64,000 nucleotides of DNA. Origin: Mesorhizobium sp. M4B.F.Ca.ET.203.01.1.1 (GTDB lineage: Bacteria > Pseudomonadota > Alphaproteobacteria > Rhizobiales > Rhizobiaceae). Both the position numbers and the translations under genes were made by a program. Positions within the stretch are counted from its first letter, which is position 1. Each line of letters starts with the position of its first letter. The stretch lies in assembly GCF_004791025.1 (NCBI RefSeq), contig NZ_SRUO01000001.1:434001-498000 (forward strand), written 5' to 3'. Below the pieces are notes generated by a model. That model worked only from the letters and a program-made list of their open reading frames with translations. It was not told the DNA's origin and did no database searches. This document shows positions 63,102 through 64,000 of this stretch, piece by piece.

Positions 63102-64000
63102 TTATTTTTTTGCTTTGTCGAAGGCCTGGGCGATGTCGGCCCAGAGATCCTCGACGCTTTCCAATCCGACATTGAAGCGGATGGTTCGGGGGCTGACGCC
63201 GAAGCGCGCCATCGAATTCAAGCCCGGCGTCTGCTCGAGCGAGGCCTTGGCCGGCACGACCAGGCTTTCATGACCGCCCCAGCTGACGCCGATGCGGAAG
63301 AATTTCAGCGCATCGACGAAAGCGGGAATGTCGACATCCTCCGTCACCTCGAAGGAGAACAGCCCGGCATAGCCGGCAAGCGTCTTCTTGCCGGGATGGT
63401 TGGAATAGGCGGGATGGTTGACGCGCTCGACCTTGCCATGCGCCTTCAGCCGCTCGGCGAGGATGAGACCGCTTTTCATGTGATGCGGCAGCCTGAGCGG
63501 CAGGGTGCGCAGCCCGCGCAAAAGCAGCCAGCCTTCGAAGGGCGACAGCTTGCCGCCGAGCGAGGAATAGGTCTGCTCGTTGATGTGCCTGATATGCGCG
63601 GCCGATCCCGCCACCACGCCGGCGACGGTGTCGCTGTGGCCGCCGAGATATTTCGAAGCCGAGTGCAGGACGAGGTCGACGCCGTGCGCGATCGGCTTCT
63701 GGAACACCGGCGTCGCCCAGGAATTGTCGATGGTGGTGACGATGCCCTGCTCCTTGGCCAATCGCGTCAGATGGGCGATGTCCTGCAGTTCGAACATCAT
63801 CGAGGTCGGGCTCTCGAGGTAAAGCAGCTTTGCGCCGGGGAGTGCCGCCGCCACCCCGTCCGGGTCCGAGCCGTCGACATAGTCGACCTTGATTTGCAGG
63901 CGCGGGAACAGCCGCTCGAACAGCCGGTAGGCATCGCCATAGCAGTTGCGCACGGCGACGATGCGCTCGCCGGCGCCGACAAAGGCGAGCACGGTGGCGC
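63102..64000 (-). CDS. Cystathionine beta-lyase-like PLP enzyme, N-terminus outside the window
   Basis: About 300 residues visible of a Cys/Met-metabolism PLP enzyme (usually ~390). The PLP-lysine lies in HSASKYLGGHSD; IDNSWATPVFQKP has the PLP-ring aspartate; RTIRFNVGLESVEDL is the C-terminal substrate-carboxylate region. The frame stays open to the last base (A-T-V-L-A-F-V-G), so the first ~90 residues are missing. The family cleaves cystathionine to homocysteine; other members (gamma-lyases) cannot be excluded. It begins 29 bases upstream of the binding-protein gene, probably as a separate unit. Confidence 0.88.
   Translation of the reverse strand, partial: ATVLAFVGAGERIVAVRNCYGDAYRLFERLFPRLQIKVDYVDGSDPDGVAAALPGAKLLYLESPTSMMFELQDIAHLTRLAKEQGIVTTIDNSWATPVFQKPIAHGVDLVLHSASKYLGGHSDTVAGVVAGSAAHIRHINEQTYSSLGGKLSPFEGWLLLRGLRTLPLRLPHHMKSGLILAERLKAHGKVERVNHPAYSNHPGKKTLAGYAGLFSFEVTEDVDIPAFVDALKFFRIGVSWGGHESLVVPAKASLEQTPGLNSMARFGVSPRTIRFNVGLESVEDLWADIAQAFDKAKK

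Overview
The window looks like chromosome of an alphaproteobacterium of the Rhizobiales, most likely Mesorhizobium or a close relative. The reasons are uniformly high GC, an exo (succinoglycan-type) gene order shared with Sinorhizobium meliloti, and intergenic palindromes of the kinds that are abundant in Mesorhizobium genomes. This is inference from gene content; no rRNA or marker gene is present. I saw no rRNA, tRNA, insertion sequence, prophage or CRISPR array.

Region 1 (1-4849) is housekeeping: the 3' part of a propionyl-CoA synthetase gene, a PPP-type phosphatase, and a divergent pair of an NmrA-like oxidoreductase and a LysR regulator.

Region 2 (4850-36970) is a large exopolysaccharide locus. 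On the minus strand exoL-exoA-exoM-exoO-exoN-exoP keeps the S. meliloti order. Next come a pyruvyl transferase, a Wzx-type flippase, three GT4 glycosyltransferases, UDP-glucose dehydrogenase, the ExoK glycanase, a small unknown protein and a GT2. At the far end are exoX, exoY, exoF, an ExoZ-like acyltransferase and exoQ. Together these supply UDP-glucose and UDP-glucuronate, start the repeat unit on the lipid carrier (ExoY), extend it (ExoA/L/M/O and the GT4s), decorate it (pyruvate, acyl), flip and polymerise it (flippase, ExoQ), export it (ExoF/ExoP) and trim it (ExoK).

Inside that locus (23727-31222) sits a complete lasso-peptide cluster. It has a 50-residue precursor with the canonical leader motif, a PqqD-like B1, a transglutaminase-like B2, an asparagine-synthetase-like cyclase, an HprK-like kinase and an ABC exporter, with a nucleotidyltransferase facing the other way. 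The precursor ends in Ser, the residue such kinases are known to phosphorylate. A motif, TNTTGCRNTGCA, occurs in the correct orientation upstream of eight genes of this region, including the lasso precursor, which suggests one regulon for EPS and lasso peptide.

Region 3 (37115-43745) is an acetone carboxylase operon (acxABC) with an SDR dehydrogenase and a divergent LuxR-type regulator. Region 4 (43837-50358) holds a TIR-like protein with a beta-rich C-terminus (possible defence effector), a stand-alone PrimPol-like protein translationally coupled to a GT2-GT4 fusion, a GT32-Anp1-like fusion and a GT10 fucosyltransferase. Region 5 (50453-64000) is carbohydrate metabolism: a DUF1349 protein, an aldehyde dehydrogenase, a membrane protein, a sugar isomerase/kinase/DeoR operon, a second kinase with a HAD phosphatase, a CUT1-type sugar ABC transporter, and the 3' part of a cystathionine beta-lyase-like gene cut by the window end.
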